From the NCBI GenBank assembly GCA_002746305.1, contig NVWV01000001.1:124001-188000 (forward strand): DNA of 64,000 nucleotides, in the 5' to 3' direction. The notes under the pieces were generated by a model. The model was not told the origin of the DNA. It ran no database searches and worked only from the letters and a program-made list of their open reading frames with translations. Below are positions 62,606 through 64,000 of the stretch, piece after piece; the first letter of the stretch is position 1; each line of letters starts with the position of its first letter. Origin of the DNA: Bacteroidota bacterium (lineage in GTDB: Bacteria; Bacteroidota; Bacteroidia; NS11-12g; UBA9320). A program made the translations under genes and the position numbers.

Positions 62606-63292
62606 TTACTTCAATCTTACCGATACTTGTAGATGCATTGCATTGTAGGTAATATAATCATAGTTTAGTCCACTAGATTCTATGAATTCTTGAAAAGCTT
62701 TGTACTCGCCTTGTTGCCATCCAGGGTAATTGAAGTATTCGTCAAAAGCGATTACAGTACCTGGTACAAGTCGTTCTTTGCACAGGTCAAAAATGGTCTT
62801 GGTACTAGAGTATAAGTCACAGTCAATGTGCAAGAATGCAAATGGTTCTGAGTTTTTTTCTAAAAAAACCGGAAGACTATTTTCATAATAACCTTCATGT
62901 ATTTCTACATTTCCAGAGAAATTTGGAGTTTGTGGTAGCTCAAATGCTTTTTCATCAAAACCATCAATCCAAAATTCAGGTAGTCCTTTAAAAGAATCAA
63001 AGGCGTGAATCGTTTTTGCAGTTTGGGATTGAATGAAGTTTAACGTGTAACCCTTATAAACTCCAAACTCGCAGTATAGTCCATCTACTTTTACGTCCTC
63101 TATGGCTTTAGTCAGTACAGCTTCTCTACTTTCCAAAGAAATAATATGAGCCATGTTTTCTTCTACATAAGTACAAGTAGACTCTAAAGCCCTCCGTTGA
63201 AGTTGAAGTTTTATATTGGTGCTATCCCGTAATTCTTGCTGATAAACAGCACTAGAGAGTGGCGAGATTAGCTTTTTAAGAAACTTATTCAT
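62606..63292 (-). CDS. TylF/MycF family methyltransferase
   Basis: 228 residues from ATG 63292 (ATG 63307 adds five; a near-consensus -7 box at 63312-63305 favours 63292). SAM-dependent TylF signatures: GLYCEFGVYKGYTLNFI, HAFDSFKGLPEFW, AFLHIDCDLYSSTKTIFD and GTVIAFDEYFNYPGW. The aspartates in HIDCD and FDEYF are the family's Mg2+ ligands. Members methylate sugar hydroxyls; the substrate here may be a surface glycan. Single gene. Confidence 0.88.
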   Translation of the reverse strand: MNKFLKKLISPLSSAVYQQELRDSTNIKLQLQRRALESTCTYVEENMAHIISLESREAVLTKAIEDVKVDGLYCEFGVYKGYTLNFIQSQTAKTIHAFDSFKGLPEFWIDGFDEKAFELPQTPNFSGNVEIHEGYYENSLPVFLEKNSEPFAFLHIDCDLYSSTKTIFDLCKERLVPGTVIAFDEYFNYPGWQQGEYKAFQEFIESSGLNYDYITYNAMHLQVSVRLK

Positions 63293-63465
63293 AAATAGAA
63301 GATGCAATGTTAGCTAATTTATTTCTTGAAATGTGAAGTTCTAGTATGTCCTTTTTGTATTCGTTTTCATAGATATATCTTAGTTAGTCTTCAAAATCAA
63401 AATATGACAATGAATTTCCCCCTGTCTTAATGTACTTCTATAAAAAAAAGGTATCTTGCTTTTTT

Positions 63466-64000
63466 ATGAAATTAACTTACCAATTACTTGTACTCGCTTT
63501 CTTAACCCTTTCATTAGAATCCATTGCTCAATTTGAAGTTAAAATTAGAGGCGGAGACGTAACGCTGTGTGAAAATGAATCTTTGGTTTTGTCCGACAGT
63601 GTTGTAAGTGGTGTTCCTGAAAGTTATGAATGGATTTCATCAGTAGCTACTTTTAATACTGCATATTTATCAAGTACAGCGGTAAACATAACACAGAGTG
63701 GGATAATAATTCTAAAGACAAAAGATGCTAGTAATACATTCTTGGATACGATTAATGTAACAGTAAACTCTTTACCTGAGATTATTCTTATAGGTTTAAC
63801 CCCAAGCCAATATTGTGAGACTGCGAGTGATATTGCTCTTAATGCCAGTCCCTCTGGTGGTACTTGGACCAGTGAAGATCCAACAGCTTTGGTAAATGGA
63901 AACACATTCAGCCCGAGTAATGCTTCAATTTTTGATCAAAATACCAAACTGTTTTACAACTATACAAATCCGACTACGGGGTGTAGTAACCTAGATTCGA
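63466..64000 (+). CDS. Large secreted protein, partial (N-terminus)
   Basis: 178 codons from ATG 63466 to the window end with no stop. Signal peptide MKLTYQLLVLAFLTLS, ESIA|QFE. The mature part holds Ig/PKD-like beta units with conserved cysteines (TLCENESLVLS, PSQYCETAS, GGTWTSEDP), the common N-terminal pattern of long Bacteroidota surface proteins secreted by T9SS. The C-terminus is outside the window. Confidence 0.75.
   Translation, partial: MKLTYQLLVLAFLTLSLESIAQFEVKIRGGDVTLCENESLVLSDSVVSGVPESYEWISSVATFNTAYLSSTAVNITQSGIIILKTKDASNTFLDTINVTVNSLPEIILIGLTPSQYCETASDIALNASPSGGTWTSEDPTALVNGNTFSPSNASIFDQNTKLFYNYTNPTTGCSNLDS

Noticed and set aside
1..64000. tRNA, rRNA and CRISPR arrays
   Set aside because: No T-arm-like GTTCRAATC sequence in a cloverleaf context, no rRNA stretches, and no regularly spaced repeat/spacer series were found on reading both strands.

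Overview
The window is about 64 kb of AT-rich bacterial chromosome and almost certainly comes from a member of the Bacteroidota, probably near the Flavobacteriales. The evidence is a PorP/SprF-type protein next to a GldJ-type gliding lipoprotein, a large secreted protein ending in a type IX secretion (T9SS) sorting domain, many SPI and SPII signal peptides ending in AQ or AC, and Bacteroidota-type promoters (TAnnTTTG boxes) at several genes. No rRNA, tRNA, CRISPR array or complete insertion sequence was seen. Most genes are housekeeping or envelope functions, with some accessory insertions.

Layout. 1-2.8 kb: a truncated secreted protein, then PorP/SprF and GldJ. 2.9-8.4 kb: CBS-domain protein and tandem universal stress protein around a shared palindromic promoter region, bacilliredoxin, AhcY, and a nucleoside transporter/class IV aminotransferase pair. 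8.4-9.0 kb: a gene-free stretch with an ordered array of small hairpins. 9.0-12.4 kb: IcmF, a fused B12-dependent acyl-CoA mutase with its G-protein chaperone. 12.4-14.0 kb: a small accessory block with a secreted protein and a REP-associated (Y1) transposase with its own REP-like hairpins. 14.2-15.1 kb: a regulator/membrane protein pair with a palindromic operator. 15.3-17.7 kb: the RNA ligase RtcB with an uncharacterised partner, followed by a hairpin-rich gap with a possible small RNA. 18.3-24.2 kb: a frameshifted GDPD lipoprotein, penicillin-binding protein 1C and a LytS/LytTR-type two-component system.

24.3-30.3 kb is a run of seven exported proteins on the + strand. The first four (SIMPL-like, rhodanese-like, VWA lipoprotein, ARPP-1/DUF6569-like) are tightly packed and look like one uncharacterised envelope system, facing the two-component system across 173 bp. 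30.4-44.5 kb holds an alpha-2-macroglobulin, an S1/P1 nuclease, the T9SS cargo protein, an L,D-transpeptidase-like protein with a ZIP transporter, and several small proteins. 44.6-47.6 kb: a SulP transporter and a cysteine-motif envelope protein. 48.0-51.0 kb: a probable type II restriction-modification pair, a decayed duplicate of the neighbouring helicase 3' end, and an SRPBCC protein. 51.0-54.8 kb: Pif1-like helicase, a four-helix-bundle gene embedded in AT-rich repeats, PAP2 phosphatase and a methyltransferase. 54.9-57.3 kb: ECF sigma factor, membrane anti-sigma-like protein and outer-membrane barrel. 57.4-64 kb: two L,D-transpeptidase-type proteins, a membrane pyrophosphatase with an unusual cysteine-rich tail, a TylF-type methyltransferase, and the start of a large secreted protein.

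The strongest candidates for undescribed biology are the SIMPL/rhodanese/VWA/ARPP-1 cluster, the RtcB partner carrying a motif like those of phage polyvalent proteins, the hairpin array at 8.69-8.89 kb, and the cysteine-rich extension of the pyrophosphatase.
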